Below are positions 41,941 to 50,360 of a DNA stretch of 64,000 bases, piece by piece (within the stretch, counting starts at the first letter, position 1; each line of letters starts with the position of its first letter). Under the pieces are notes generated by a model. It saw nothing but the letters and a program-made list of their open reading frames with translations. It had not been told where the DNA came from and ran no database searches. The position numbers and the translations under genes were made by a program. The stretch lies in contig UQMF01000002.1 of the NCBI GenBank assembly GCA_900542145.1, positions 124,001-188,000 on the forward strand. The letters are read 5' to 3'. The stretch comes from an uncultured Oscillospiraceae bacterium (GTDB lineage: Bacteria; Bacillota; Clostridia; Oscillospirales; Ruminococcaceae).

Positions 41941-43011
41941 TCAATCGAGGAATATACGCAGATTCTTGCTGCGGGACTGTTGGCGGAGTTTCCTCAGCGC
42001 CTTTGCTTCTATCTGGCGGATTCGCTCTCGGGTGACGTTGAATTCCTTGCCGACCTCCTCAAGGGTGTGGGAGCGATCGCTGCCGATTCCGTAGCGGAAC
42101 TTGAGTACGTCGCGTTCCCTTGCCGGGAGGGTGTCCAGCGCCTTGTTAAGCTCGTCCTTGAACACGGACTGCATGGCGCTGTCGATAGGCGCCGGCGCGT
42201 CCTCGTCCGGAATGAAATCTCCCAGAAAACTGTCCTCTTCCTCGCCGACCGGTGCCTCGAGGGAAACAGGGTCCTGTGCAATGCGGATTATCTCGCGCAC
42301 ACGTTCGGGAGTCATATTAAGTTCCTTGGCAACCTCCTCGACGGTGGGCTCGTGACCATTGCGGTGGAGCAGGAGGTTCTGCGCTTTCTTGACCTTGGTG
42401 ATGGTTTCCACCATATGAACGGGGATTCGGATAGTCCTTGCCTGGTCCGCGATTGCCCTGGAAATAGACTGGCGTATCCACCATGTTGCGTAAGTGGAGA
42501 ACTTGTATCCCTTTGTGTGGTCGAACTTCTCAACAGCCTTGATGAGTCCGATGTAGCCCTCCTGGATAAGGTCCAGGAAAGGCATTCCTCTGCCGACAAA
42601 GTGCTTTGCAATGCTGACGACAAGACGCAGGTTCGCTTCAATAAGCCTGTCTCTCGCGTACTGGTCGCCGGAGCTGATCTTTTCCGCAAGCTGTATCTCC
42701 TCCTCGGCGGAGAGCAGGGGAATGCGCCCTATCTCCTTGAGGTGTACCTTCACGGGGTCGTCAACTGCAATGCCGTCGGTGGAATAGTCGCTGTCATCGT
42801 CGTTGGTGAAATCCAGGGCGTTGTCCAGGTCGCCGGTCACGATGTCGTCAACTATCTCGATGTTGTTGCTTTCAAGGTCATCATACAGCTTGTTTATCTG
42901 TTCAGCGTCAATATCCATCTCCTCGATGGCGTCGGTTATCTCCTTGGTGGTGAGCTTTCCGTTCTGCTTTCCGCGCTCGAGAAGCTCGCTGATAACTTTA
43001 GAGTTGCTCAT
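41941..43011 (-). CDS. Second primary-type sigma factor, RpoD paralogue
   Basis: A 356-residue sigma-70 protein with a short region 1.1 (LTTKEITDAIEEMDIDAEQIN), 1.2 (PVKVHLKEIGRIPLL), 2 (ATWWIRQSISRAIADQARTIRIP), 3 and 4 (LEEVGKEFNVTRERIRQIEAKALRKLR). It lies 43 bases downstream of a closely similar rpoD. It differs from the usual housekeeping sequence at HFVGRGMPFLDLIQEGYIGL and in its C-terminus (QQSRSKNLRIFLD instead of HPTRSKKLKDFLE). The retained promoter-recognition helices suggest overlapping promoter use, perhaps under different growth states. Confidence 0.92.
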   Translation of the reverse strand: MSNSKVISELLERGKQNGKLTTKEITDAIEEMDIDAEQINKLYDDLESNNIEIVDDIVTGDLDNALDFTNDDDSDYSTDGIAVDDPVKVHLKEIGRIPLLSAEEEIQLAEKISSGDQYARDRLIEANLRLVVSIAKHFVGRGMPFLDLIQEGYIGLIKAVEKFDHTKGYKFSTYATWWIRQSISRAIADQARTIRIPVHMVETITKVKKAQNLLLHRNGHEPTVEEVAKELNMTPERVREIIRIAQDPVSLEAPVGEEEDSFLGDFIPDEDAPAPIDSAMQSVFKDELNKALDTLPARERDVLKFRYGIGSDRSHTLEEVGKEFNVTRERIRQIEAKALRKLRQQSRSKNLRIFLD

Positions 43012-43054
43012 TATTTGTCCTTTCCAGTGTTATTATGTACAAGCAATGATGATA

Positions 43055-44146
43055 TCATTCCAGGAAGTCCTTCAGTTTCTTGCTGCGGGTGGGGTGGCGG
43101 AGCTTTCGCAGCGCCTTTGTTTCGATCTGGCGGATTCTCTCACGGGTGACCTGGAATTCCTGCCCGACCTCTTCAAGGGTTCTCTGCCTGCCGTCGATAA
43201 GACCGAATCGCAGGATTATAACGCGCTTCTCTCTCTCGGTAAGTGTATCCAGCACTTCGCCCAGCGTCTGTTTGAGAACACTGTTGCATGCCTCGTCCGC
43301 CGGAGCCGGAGCGTCCTCGTCCGGAATGAAGTCGCCCAGGTGGCTGTCCTCCTCCTCGCCGATAGGGGTTTCAAGGGAAACGGGGTCCTGCGCGATACGG
43401 ATTATTTCGCGTACCTTGTCCAGCGGCATGTTGAGCTTTTCCGCGATCTCGTCCTCGGTCGGCTCGTAGCCGTTCTCGTGGAGGAGCTGACTCTGCATTT
43501 TCTTTACCTTTGTGATGGTTTCCACCATGTGAACGGGGATTCGGATAGTTCTTGCCTGATCTGCAATGGCACGGGTTATGGACTGCCTGATCCACCATGT
43601 GGCGTAGGTGGAGAACTTGAATCCCTTTGTGTAGTCAAACTTATCCACAGCCTTGATCAGTCCGAGGTTGCCCTCCTGTATCAGGTCAAGGAACTGCATT
43701 CCGCGGCGGACGTATTTCTTCGCGATGCTTACCACCAGACGGAGGTTGGCTTCGCTAAGGCGCTTCTTTGCGGCAGGATCGCCGTTTGCCATGCGCTCGG
43801 CAAGCTTGATCTCCTCCTCAGTGGTGAGCAGGGGAATGCGGCCTATCTCCTTGAGGTAGAGCTTTACGGAGTCGTCCGCGAGCATTCCGTCGGTGTCGTA
43901 GCTTTCGTCGGCATTCTCGGATTCCGCCAGGTCGATAAGGCTCTCGATATCCAGGTCGGCGGTATAGTCATCGACGATCTTTATATTAAGATTGTCAAGC
44001 TCCTCATAAAGCCCGTTGATCTGCTCCGCGTCAAAATTCAGCTCCTCAAGGACGTCTGTGATCTCCTTTGTGGTGAGGCTTCCTTTTTGCTTTCCCTGTG
44101 TGAGCAGGTCACGGAGTGACGCTCCGCTGCCGTTGTTCTCTGTCAT
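43055..44146 (-). CDS. rpoD: RNA polymerase primary sigma factor
   Basis: A 363-residue housekeeping sigma factor with region 1.1 (LTTKEITDVLEELNFDAEQIN), 1.2 (SVKLYLKEIGRIPLL), 2.1-2.4 (FLDLIQEGNLGLIKAVDKFDY, ATWWIRQSITRAIADQARTIRIP), region 3, and region 4.2 (LEEVGQEFQVTRERIRQIETKALRKLRHP). Its start overlaps the dnaG stop by four bases, the classic macromolecular synthesis operon order dnaG-rpoD. It is the likely housekeeping copy of the two. Confidence 0.96.
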   Translation of the reverse strand: MTENNGSGASLRDLLTQGKQKGSLTTKEITDVLEELNFDAEQINGLYEELDNLNIKIVDDYTADLDIESLIDLAESENADESYDTDGMLADDSVKLYLKEIGRIPLLTTEEEIKLAERMANGDPAAKKRLSEANLRLVVSIAKKYVRRGMQFLDLIQEGNLGLIKAVDKFDYTKGFKFSTYATWWIRQSITRAIADQARTIRIPVHMVETITKVKKMQSQLLHENGYEPTEDEIAEKLNMPLDKVREIIRIAQDPVSLETPIGEEEDSHLGDFIPDEDAPAPADEACNSVLKQTLGEVLDTLTEREKRVIILRFGLIDGRQRTLEEVGQEFQVTRERIRQIETKALRKLRHPTRSKKLKDFLE

Positions 44147-45894
44147 TTGCTTTTCTTCTCCTTTAGCTTTTGTGCCAGCGTGAGCAGGTCGTCCTCGGAC
44201 ATGCTGCCGGCTTCTCTCTGATTTATATTGTCATGATACTCGTTGAGCACCCTGATATAATCGTTCACGGCGTCCTCTGAATTGGCGAACTTCGAAAAGT
44301 CGTTCAGCGTGCCGTATATTCTCCCGACTTCCTCGGTGGAGAAAGCCTCGTTGAACATTGTACCGGCAAAATTCGCCCCGGAATTATGCTTTTGTTCCAT
44401 AAATTCGAACACGCGCCGGTTGAAATCCGTGGCGAAGCCGCCGGGCAGCTTTCTGCGCACTGCGGCGAGCTTGTCCGGATTCTGGAACACATAACAGATA
44501 ATGCCGCGCTCCGCCTTTTCCTCCCGGGGGAGCTTTGCGGCTTCCGGATTCACCTTGTCGGTATTTCTCGGGGAGATAAGGCTGCGGTATTCGTCCCTGT
44601 CAGATTTCTTTTTCTGTCGGGAAATTTCGCTCTCCACGGCGTATCTTACCGTGTCCGCCGGGACTCTCGCGGTGTCCGCCGCCTTCGAGATGTAGACGGC
44701 GCGCTCCAGCGAGCTTCGTATCTGCGCCAGGAATACCACCGCCTTTTTCAGGTAGGCGGCTCTGTCCTCCTCTTTGGCGAGGTCAAGCCCGTAGCACAGC
44801 TTTCCCATCTCGTAGTCGATCGCTCCGCCGGAGCTTTCGATAAGGTGGGCAAAAGCCTGCGCCCCGAATTTCTTGATGTATTCGTCGGGGTCCTTTGCGC
44901 CGGTCATCTGGAGTACCCGGGCCTTCACGCCGGCTTCGCTGAGAAGGTTTATTCCCCGGGAAGCCGCCTTCTGGCCCGGACCGTCGCTGTCGTAGGAGAG
45001 TATCACCTCGGATTTCCCCATGCGCCCGATAAGCCGCGCCTGGGTAGCGGTTATCGCGGTGCCGAGAGTAGCCACCGCGCTGTCGAATCCTGCCTGATGC
45101 ATGGAGATGACGTCCATGTACCCCTCGCAGAGAATGAAGTAGTCTGCCTTAGAATTCTTGGCGTAGTTCAGCGCAAACAGGTTGTCGCGCTTCTGGAACA
45201 CATAGGTTTCGGAGCTGTTGAGGTATTTCGCCGGCGCGTCGGAAGCAAGCGCCCTACCGCCGAAGGCGATGATATTGCCGCGCGTGTCGAAAATCGGGAA
45301 CATCACACGGTTGACGAACTTGTCGTAAACGCGGTTGTTGTTGCGCACCAATAGGGAGCCATCCACCAGTTCGTCCTCGGAGAATCCGAGGTTTCTCATG
45401 TAGTAGTGCAGCTTGTGGTAATCGTTCACCGCATATCCTATCCCGAAATGCCGGATAGTATGCTCGTTCAGCTGGCGCCCGGTAATGTAATTCCAGCCAT
45501 CTGCGCCTTCCGGGGCGAACAGCTGACGGTGGAAGAACTTCCCGGCTTCGCGGTTCATTTCGTACAGCCTGCGGCGTTTACGGGCGGAATCGTCGTCGCG
45601 GTCCTCCGGCATAGCCATTCCGGAGCGCTGCGCCAGGAATCTCACCGCCTCGATGTAGTCAAGGTTCTCGATAGTGCGGATAAAGGTGATGACGTCGCCG
45701 CCGGCGCCGCAGCCGAAGCAGTAGTAGCTCTGGGTGTTCGGGTAGACATGGAATGACGGCGTGCGCTCCGAGTGGAACGGGCAGCGGCAGGAAAACGTGC
45801 TCCCGGACCTCTTCAGCTCGACATAATTTTCTATAACAGAAACGATCTCGTTGCTGTCGCGGAGTTCCTGAAGAAAACCCTCCGGCAGTGCCAT
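44143..45894 (-). CDS. dnaG: DNA primase
   Basis: A 583-residue primase that synthesises RNA primers at the replication fork. The N-terminal CHC2 zinc finger is CRCPFHSERTPSFHV...YYCFGCGAGGDVITF (about 36-75). The Toprim catalytic core includes ILCEGYMDVISMHQAGF and ILSYDSDGPGQKAA with the acidic metal ligands. The C-terminal helicase-binding domain is about 440-583. GGGGTGAG precedes the start. It is cotranscribed with the dgt-like gene upstream and with rpoD downstream. Confidence 0.97.
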   Translation of the reverse strand: MALPEGFLQELRDSNEIVSVIENYVELKRSGSTFSCRCPFHSERTPSFHVYPNTQSYYCFGCGAGGDVITFIRTIENLDYIEAVRFLAQRSGMAMPEDRDDDSARKRRRLYEMNREAGKFFHRQLFAPEGADGWNYITGRQLNEHTIRHFGIGYAVNDYHKLHYYMRNLGFSEDELVDGSLLVRNNNRVYDKFVNRVMFPIFDTRGNIIAFGGRALASDAPAKYLNSSETYVFQKRDNLFALNYAKNSKADYFILCEGYMDVISMHQAGFDSAVATLGTAITATQARLIGRMGKSEVILSYDSDGPGQKAASRGINLLSEAGVKARVLQMTGAKDPDEYIKKFGAQAFAHLIESSGGAIDYEMGKLCYGLDLAKEEDRAAYLKKAVVFLAQIRSSLERAVYISKAADTARVPADTVRYAVESEISRQKKKSDRDEYRSLISPRNTDKVNPEAAKLPREEKAERGIICYVFQNPDKLAAVRRKLPGGFATDFNRRVFEFMEQKHNSGANFAGTMFNEAFSTEEVGRIYGTLNDFSKFANSEDAVNDYIRVLNEYHDNINQREAGSMSEDDLLTLAQKLKEKKSK

Positions 45895-45921
45895 ATTCTC
45901 ACCCCATATTCTGTATTTTGA

Positions 45922-46944
45922 TCAGACCAGCTTGGAAGGAGTGCCGTTCCAACCCTTGGGAATGCAGATCTCCATGAACAGGTCAACTGCGTAATCATCG
46001 GTCATGCCGCTGATGAAATCCCCTACGGCGGTAGGCTTGTCGAAGCGCTCCGCCAGCGTCAGATAAAGCCCCGGCATTTTCTCCGGGCGGTCTATAAAGA
46101 ATTTGTAAAGGAACTCGACAATATACTGTGCCTTGTCCTTTTCCGCGATCGTGGGCGCGGCATGGTAAACATTGCTGAACATGAACGCGCGGAGCTCGTC
46201 GTGCGCCTTTTTCGTCACGTCGTCCATGTGGATATTCTCCGCTCCGCCTTCGACGAGGGAGCGCACCAGGGAAGCTATCCTCGCGGATTTTGTCTGCCCG
46301 AGGATCCTCACGGGTTCCTCCGGGAGGTCGTTCTCGCTGATAACTCCACCGCGTATCGCGTCGTCGATGTCGTGATTTATGTAGGCGATCTTGTCGCAGA
46401 ACCGCACCACCATACCCTCACGGGTGTAGGGAAGCGGCGCCCTGCCGGAAGTAGTGTGTCCCACGATACCGTCGATAACTTCCGCGGTAAGGTTCAGCCC
46501 TCTGCCGTCCTTCTCGATGAATTCCACAACGCGCCTGCCCTGTAAGTTGTGTGCGAATCCGCCGGGCATAAGATTTGACAGGACGTACTCGCCGTCATGT
46601 CCGAAGGGAGTATGCCCAAGGTCGTGCCCCAGTGCGATGGCCTCAGTGAGATCCTCGTTGAGCCCCAGCGCCCGGGAAACCGTCCGGGATATCTGGCTTA
46701 CCTCAAGGGTATGCGTGAGCCGCGTGCGGTAATGATCCGAATGAGGAATAAGAAACACCTGCGTTTTCCTCTTCAGCCTGCGGAATGCGCGGCAGTGGAT
46801 TATCCTGTCGCGGTCTCTCTGGAAATCCGTTCGGAAATCGTCCGGCTCCTCCGGCATTGCGCGCCCCTTTGTGTCGGCGGCTTTGCAGGCATATTCGCTG
46901 AGTATCAGCGACTCGTTGTGCATGATACGTTCTCTGGGCTGCAT
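45922..46944 (-). CDS. dgt: dGTPase-like HD-domain triphosphohydrolase
   Basis: A 340-residue HD-domain protein of the dGTP triphosphohydrolase-like family, which cleaves dNTPs to nucleoside and tripolyphosphate. Motifs: DFQRDRDRIIHCRAFRRLKRKTQVF, RTRLTHTLEVSQISR (first His), and IALGHDLGHTPFGHDGE (HD). A later Asp in KIAYINHDIDDAIR completes the metal site. The ATG with AAAGGA is used. Twelve codons upstream remain open but lack a ribosome site. The dgt-dnaG-rpoD order is frequent in clostridia. Confidence 0.93.
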   Translation of the reverse strand: MQPRERIMHNESLILSEYACKAADTKGRAMPEEPDDFRTDFQRDRDRIIHCRAFRRLKRKTQVFLIPHSDHYRTRLTHTLEVSQISRTVSRALGLNEDLTEAIALGHDLGHTPFGHDGEYVLSNLMPGGFAHNLQGRRVVEFIEKDGRGLNLTAEVIDGIVGHTTSGRAPLPYTREGMVVRFCDKIAYINHDIDDAIRGGVISENDLPEEPVRILGQTKSARIASLVRSLVEGGAENIHMDDVTKKAHDELRAFMFSNVYHAAPTIAEKDKAQYIVEFLYKFFIDRPEKMPGLYLTLAERFDKPTAVGDFISGMTDDYAVDLFMEICIPKGWNGTPSKLV

Positions 46945-47090
46945 GGTAAATCCTTTCACTATATCGGCAAAAGGGCGCAATTATCCCTCTATAATAGAAT
47001 ACACTTTTTTTGAGCGTAATACCTTTTTTGTCAGAGCATTTTTGTTAAAACTACACAAAAGAAAAAAATAAATGCACATTCCATAGGTTA

Positions 47091-47711
47091 TTATGCAAAA
47101 TCGTAGTTTAGCTTTTCCAGCTCGTTGACTGAAATATTACCGTTGCAGCTGTCGATGAGCTTGTCGGAGAGCGTCTTGGCATTTTCCTCGCGGATACAAA
47201 GGGTGATTTGCACATTGTCGGCGAAGTCCTCTTTTTCCACCCTGGCGTCGAGGTCGGCGAAGATCTGCGCGAGTCTGCCATAAAGACCGTAGTCAACTGT
47301 GACTGCCATTCGCACCGCTGCTGCCATGCATTTTATCTGTGCGGCGTCCACGGCGTCTTTGGCGCCCCTGGTGTAGGCGCGGACAAGTCCGCCGGCGCCC
47401 AGGAGTATTCCCCCGAAATACCGCGTCACAACGCAGCACACGTCCGTCAGCCCCTCCTTTCGGAGCACCTCGTAAATGGGGACTCCGGCGGTGCCGCCCG
47501 GTTCCCCGTCGTCGGAGTGCCGCGCTGCATTGTTCTCCCGCAGAATATACGCGTAGCAGTTGTGGGTAGCCTTGCGGTGCATAGCGCGTATCTCCTCGAT
47601 GAACGCGACGGCTTCCTCCTCCGTCCGGACGGGGCAGAGGTACCCTATGAACTCGGATTTCTTCTCGATAAATCTGGCTTCGCAACGGCGCGCGATGGTC
47701 TTGTATTCCAT
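47091..47711 (-). CDS. YigZ/IMPACT family protein
   Basis: A 206-residue protein of the UPF0029/YigZ family. The N-terminal Impact domain shows FIEKKSEFIGYLCPVRTEEEA, RKATHNCYAYIL, HSDDGEPGGTAGVPIYEVL and VVTRYFGGILLGAGGLVRAYTRGA. A ferredoxin-like C-terminal domain follows. The biochemical role is not settled. It may bind ribosomes or nucleic acid, by analogy with eukaryotic IMPACT. The ATG is just after GGAGG. The longer open frame upstream would run into the rpmE terminator. Confidence 0.93.
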   Translation of the reverse strand: MEYKTIARRCEARFIEKKSEFIGYLCPVRTEEEAVAFIEEIRAMHRKATHNCYAYILRENNAARHSDDGEPGGTAGVPIYEVLRKEGLTDVCCVVTRYFGGILLGAGGLVRAYTRGAKDAVDAAQIKCMAAAVRMAVTVDYGLYGRLAQIFADLDARVEKEDFADNVQITLCIREENAKTLSDKLIDSCNGNISVNELEKLNYDFA

Positions 47712-47730
47712 GAGTACCTCCGTTATAAAC

Positions 47731-47768
47731 GCAAAAACACACGCAGGGAGATCCGAGCGTGTGTTTTT
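47731..47768 (-). terminator. Terminator after rpmE
   Basis: A perfect 12-bp stem AAAAACACACGC/GCGTGTGTTTTT (47733-47744 and 47757-47768) yields a T-run on the minus strand between rpmE and the YigZ-family gene. Confidence 0.9.
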
Positions 47769-47796
47769 AACTACTTTCAGTCTACCGGTTGAACAA

Positions 47797-48000
47797 TTAC
47801 TTGCCCATGTTGTAGCGCTTCTTAAATCTGTCAACACGTCCGCCGGAGTCAACCAGCTTCTGCTTACCGGTGAAGAACGGATGGCACTTAGAGCAGATTT
47901 CTACTCTGATGTCCTTCTTGGTAGAGCGTGTCGGGATCTCGTTACCGCAAGCGCATCTGATTACAGTAGCTTCGTATACGGGATGAATACCTTCTTTCAT
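47797..48000 (-). CDS. rpmE: Ribosomal protein L31, zinc-binding type
   Basis: A 67-residue large-subunit protein of the C+ (zinc-containing) L31 form: CACG near the N-terminus and ICSKCHPFFTGKQKLVD hold the four Cys ligands. It then ends GGRVDRFKKRYN. The ATG at 48000 with GAGGTG six bases upstream is preferred. An in-frame GTG three codons earlier would sit on that ribosome site. A structured leader precedes it (48022-48068). Confidence 0.96.
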   Translation of the reverse strand: MKEGIHPVYEATVIRCACGNEIPTRSTKKDIRVEICSKCHPFFTGKQKLVDSGGRVDRFKKRYNMGK

Positions 48001-48021
48001 GAATTTCACCTCAATCCATAT

Positions 48022-48068
48022 ATGCCAAACCCTGGTTTGCTTACCATCAGCGGTTCAGACCTTGGCAT
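48022..48068 (-). ncRNA. Candidate L31 autoregulatory leader
   Basis: On the minus strand ATGCCAA (48062-48068) pairs perfectly with TTGGCAT (48022-48028). They enclose two small hairpins, GGT-CTGA-ACC and AAACC-AG-GGTTT. The structure ends about 10 bases before the ribosome site of rpmE. L31 leaders with autoregulatory function are known in Firmicutes. I cannot check the match to the known consensus. Confidence 0.5.
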
Positions 48069-48169
48069 AGTCATTACAATTATATATTCTATCACAACTT
48101 TCTAGAAATTGCAATAGGTTTTCAGAAATTTTCTGAAATTTTTTCGTTCCACATGGAACTTACTTCCAA

Positions 48170-49885
48170 TCAGAAGCCGAGGATTTTTGTGAAATCAGTG
48201 GAGAGCTTTTCCTGGAGTGCCACAGCGTCGGACTTCTGCGCTCCAGTGGTGGTGTAGTAAACCTTGATCTTAGGCTCAGTTCCGGAAGGTCTGATAACTA
48301 CGCTGGCGTTGTCCTGGAGGAAGAATGTGATGACGTTGGACTTAGGCAGGGTGATCTGCTCGGTCTTGCCGTCGGTGTAGGTCTTTACGGAAGCCTCGTA
48401 GTCTGCAACAGCCTCAACAGCCAGACCGCCGATGGACTTGGGACCGTTCTTTCTGAGGTCGGACATGATCTCGCTCATGCGCTCCATACCGCTCTCGCCC
48501 TCGCAGGTGAAAGTGTCCAGCTTGTTGAAGTAAACGCCGTATTCAGCGTACATTCTCTTTCTAGCCTCAATGAGGGAGATACCCTTGGTGCGGTAGAATG
48601 CAGCCATCTCGCAGATGAGCATGGAAGCAACTACAGCGTCCTTGTCGCGTACATAGCCGCCTGCGAGGTAGCCGTAGCTCTCCTCGAAGCCGAAGATGTA
48701 GCGGTTCTCCTCGCCCTTTTCCTCGAGGAATCCGATCTGCTCGCCGATGAACTTGAATCCGGTGAGGACTTCGCGCAGTTCAACGCCGTACTTCTTGCAG
48801 ATCGCCTTGGTGATATCGGTGGTTACGATGGTCTTTACTGCAACAGGGTTCTTGGGCATTGTGCCGAGAGCGATACGCTCCTTGCAGATGTATTCGAGGA
48901 GGAGTGCGCCTACTTCGTTGCCGGTGAACAGCTCGTAGTGGTCGCCGTCGGGAACTGCGATACCAACGCGGTCGCAGTCGGGGTCGGTAGCGAGCAGCAG
49001 ATCAGGCTTCTCGGTCTCGCAGAGCTTCAGACCGCAAGCGAGTGCTTCCTTAATCTCGGGGTTCGGGTAGGGGCAGGTGGGGAAGTTTCCGTCAGGATTC
49101 TCCTGCTCGGGAACAACAACAACGTCCTTAACGCCGATCTCCCTGAGAATGCGGCGAACGGGCTTGTTGCCAGTGCCGTTCAGAGGAGTGTAGACTACCT
49201 TCAGACCGCTGAAAGCGACCAGATCGGTATGCAGACCCTGCTCCTTGACCTTAGCCATATAAGCGTCGATAACATCGTCGCCGATGAAGCTGATCATTCC
49301 GTCAGCAACAGCCTTGTCGAAGTCAACAGACTTCACGCCGTCGAAGATGTCGATAGCGTTGATCTTTGCGAGAACAGCCTCAGCAGCCTCAAGTGTGAGC
49401 TGGCAGCCGTCGTTTCCGTATACCTTGTAGCCGTTGTACTTGGCAGGGTTGTGGCTTGCTGTTACCATTACGCCGGCGCCGCAGTCCAGTGCTCTTACTG
49501 CCCAGGACAGCATGGGGGTAGGCATGAGTTCCTTGTAGATGTGTACCTTGATACCGTTGGCAGCGAGAACCTCTGCTGCGCTCTTGGAGAAGTAGTCGGA
49601 CTTGATACGGCTGTCGCAGGAGATAGCCACGGACTTCTTCTCGCCGCTTGCGAGAATATACTCAGCAAGACCCTGAGTAGCCTTCTTTACGGTGTATACG
49701 TTCATTCTGTTGGTGCCTGCGCCGATAACGCCGCGGAGTCCGCCGGTGCCGAACTCGAGGTCGCGGTAGAAGCGGTCGTTTTTGCCGTCCTCGTCGTCCT
49801 TAATGCTCTCAAGTTCCTTCTTGAGGTCGGGGTCAGCGACTGCCTTAGCGAGCCACAGGTCATAGAGCTTCTGAATATCTGCCAT
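48170..49885 (-). CDS. pgcA: Phosphoglucomutase / phosphomannomutase
   Basis: A 571-residue alpha-D-phosphohexomutase that interconverts glucose-1-phosphate and glucose-6-phosphate (or the mannose equivalents). The catalytic phosphoserine loop is VMVTASHNPAKYNGYKVYG, the Mg loop is LLATDPDCDRVG, the sugar-specificity loop is FGFEESYGYLAGG (GFEES favours glucose/mannose), and the phosphate loop is VIRPSGTEPKIKVY. GAGGA precedes the start. Monocistronic. It connects sugars released by the local glycosidases to glycolysis and wall precursors. Confidence 0.95.
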   Translation of the reverse strand: MADIQKLYDLWLAKAVADPDLKKELESIKDDEDGKNDRFYRDLEFGTGGLRGVIGAGTNRMNVYTVKKATQGLAEYILASGEKKSVAISCDSRIKSDYFSKSAAEVLAANGIKVHIYKELMPTPMLSWAVRALDCGAGVMVTASHNPAKYNGYKVYGNDGCQLTLEAAEAVLAKINAIDIFDGVKSVDFDKAVADGMISFIGDDVIDAYMAKVKEQGLHTDLVAFSGLKVVYTPLNGTGNKPVRRILREIGVKDVVVVPEQENPDGNFPTCPYPNPEIKEALACGLKLCETEKPDLLLATDPDCDRVGIAVPDGDHYELFTGNEVGALLLEYICKERIALGTMPKNPVAVKTIVTTDITKAICKKYGVELREVLTGFKFIGEQIGFLEEKGEENRYIFGFEESYGYLAGGYVRDKDAVVASMLICEMAAFYRTKGISLIEARKRMYAEYGVYFNKLDTFTCEGESGMERMSEIMSDLRKNGPKSIGGLAVEAVADYEASVKTYTDGKTEQITLPKSNVITFFLQDNASVVIRPSGTEPKIKVYYTTTGAQKSDAVALQEKLSTDFTKILGF

Positions 49886-50014
49886 TATATGTTCCTCCTG
49901 TTGTTCTTTTCTACAATCAGGTAGAGTAAGTATAAGCTACTACCTGAACAATCATAAATATTATAGCATACTCCGCAGGAAAATTCAAGGGGTATGAAAT
50001 ATTTTTTTAGCTAA

Positions 50015-50149
50015 AATTGTGGCTTTAATAACTTTTATCTAATGCCGCCGGATATACTTGACAACTCCGGCGCCGAGATAATCCTGCTTGACCGCACCGA
50101 GCAGGGCGGATTTTCAGACAGCAGCGGAAACGTGTACGTCCCTGTTTAA
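50015..50149 (+). pseudogene. Possible 3' remnant of a lost gene
   Basis: A short frame ends ...SSGNVYVPV and reads like the C-terminal end of a larger protein (from ATG 50042: MPPDILDNSGAEIILLDRTE). G+C and codon use resemble neighbouring genes, while the sequence just upstream is AT-rich and non-coding. No ribosome site precedes the ATG. A good terminator follows 9 bases after the stop. This pattern suggests the tail of a deleted gene with its terminator kept. A genuine 35-residue peptide gene cannot be excluded. Confidence 0.4.
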
Positions 50150-50157
50150 TTAAGATG

Positions 50158-50192
50158 ATACGCACGGTGGGTGGATCGTGCGTATTTTTTTC
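50158..50192 (+). terminator. Terminator downstream of the gene remnant
   Basis: A perfect 9-bp stem ATACGCACG/CGTGCGTAT (50158-50166 and 50177-50185) is followed by a T-run. There is no intact plus-strand gene upstream. Confidence 0.9.
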
Positions 50193-50201
50193 GAATACCC
50201 C

Positions 50202-50230
50202 TTGACAAATCCGTGGGATTGTGATATCAT
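50202..50230 (+). promoter_or_regulatory. Promoter of the DUF3793-flavodoxin operon
   Basis: TTGACA (50202-50207), a 17-base spacer and TATCAT (50225-50230). Confidence 0.8.
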
Positions 50231-50239
50231 AATATTGTA

Positions 50240-50308
50240 GTTAGGAAACACTAACGCAGCGGAACAAAATCCACTATATTATTTAGATATAGGTTAGTGG
50301 GAACTAAT
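50240..50308 (+). promoter_or_regulatory. Paired DtxR-like palindromes downstream of the promoter
   Basis: GTTAGGAAACACTAAC (50240-50255) and GTTAGTGGGAACTAAT (50293-50308) share the form GTTAG-N5-ACTAAY. The TTAG...CTAA symmetry resembles iron-dependent DtxR/IdeR-family operators. They flank the likely transcription start and leader of an operon containing flavodoxin, a typical low-iron protein. Confidence 0.5.
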
Positions 50309-50360
50309 TCAAAGAATGCGGAATAGAGCAGTCCGTATTAGCAGAAGATAGGAGAGAGCA

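Noticed and set aside
48119..48138. TTTCAGAAATTTTCTGAAAT, an AT-rich inverted repeat near the end of pgcA
   Set aside because: The stem is A-T rich and the following T-run faces the plus strand, where no gene ends. Not a convincing terminator.
48146..48159. GTTCCACATGGAAC, similar to a parS partition site
   Set aside because: The parS core is CACGTG flanked by TGTT and AACA. Here the centre is CACATG and the outer bases do not match. No parAB or origin genes are nearby.
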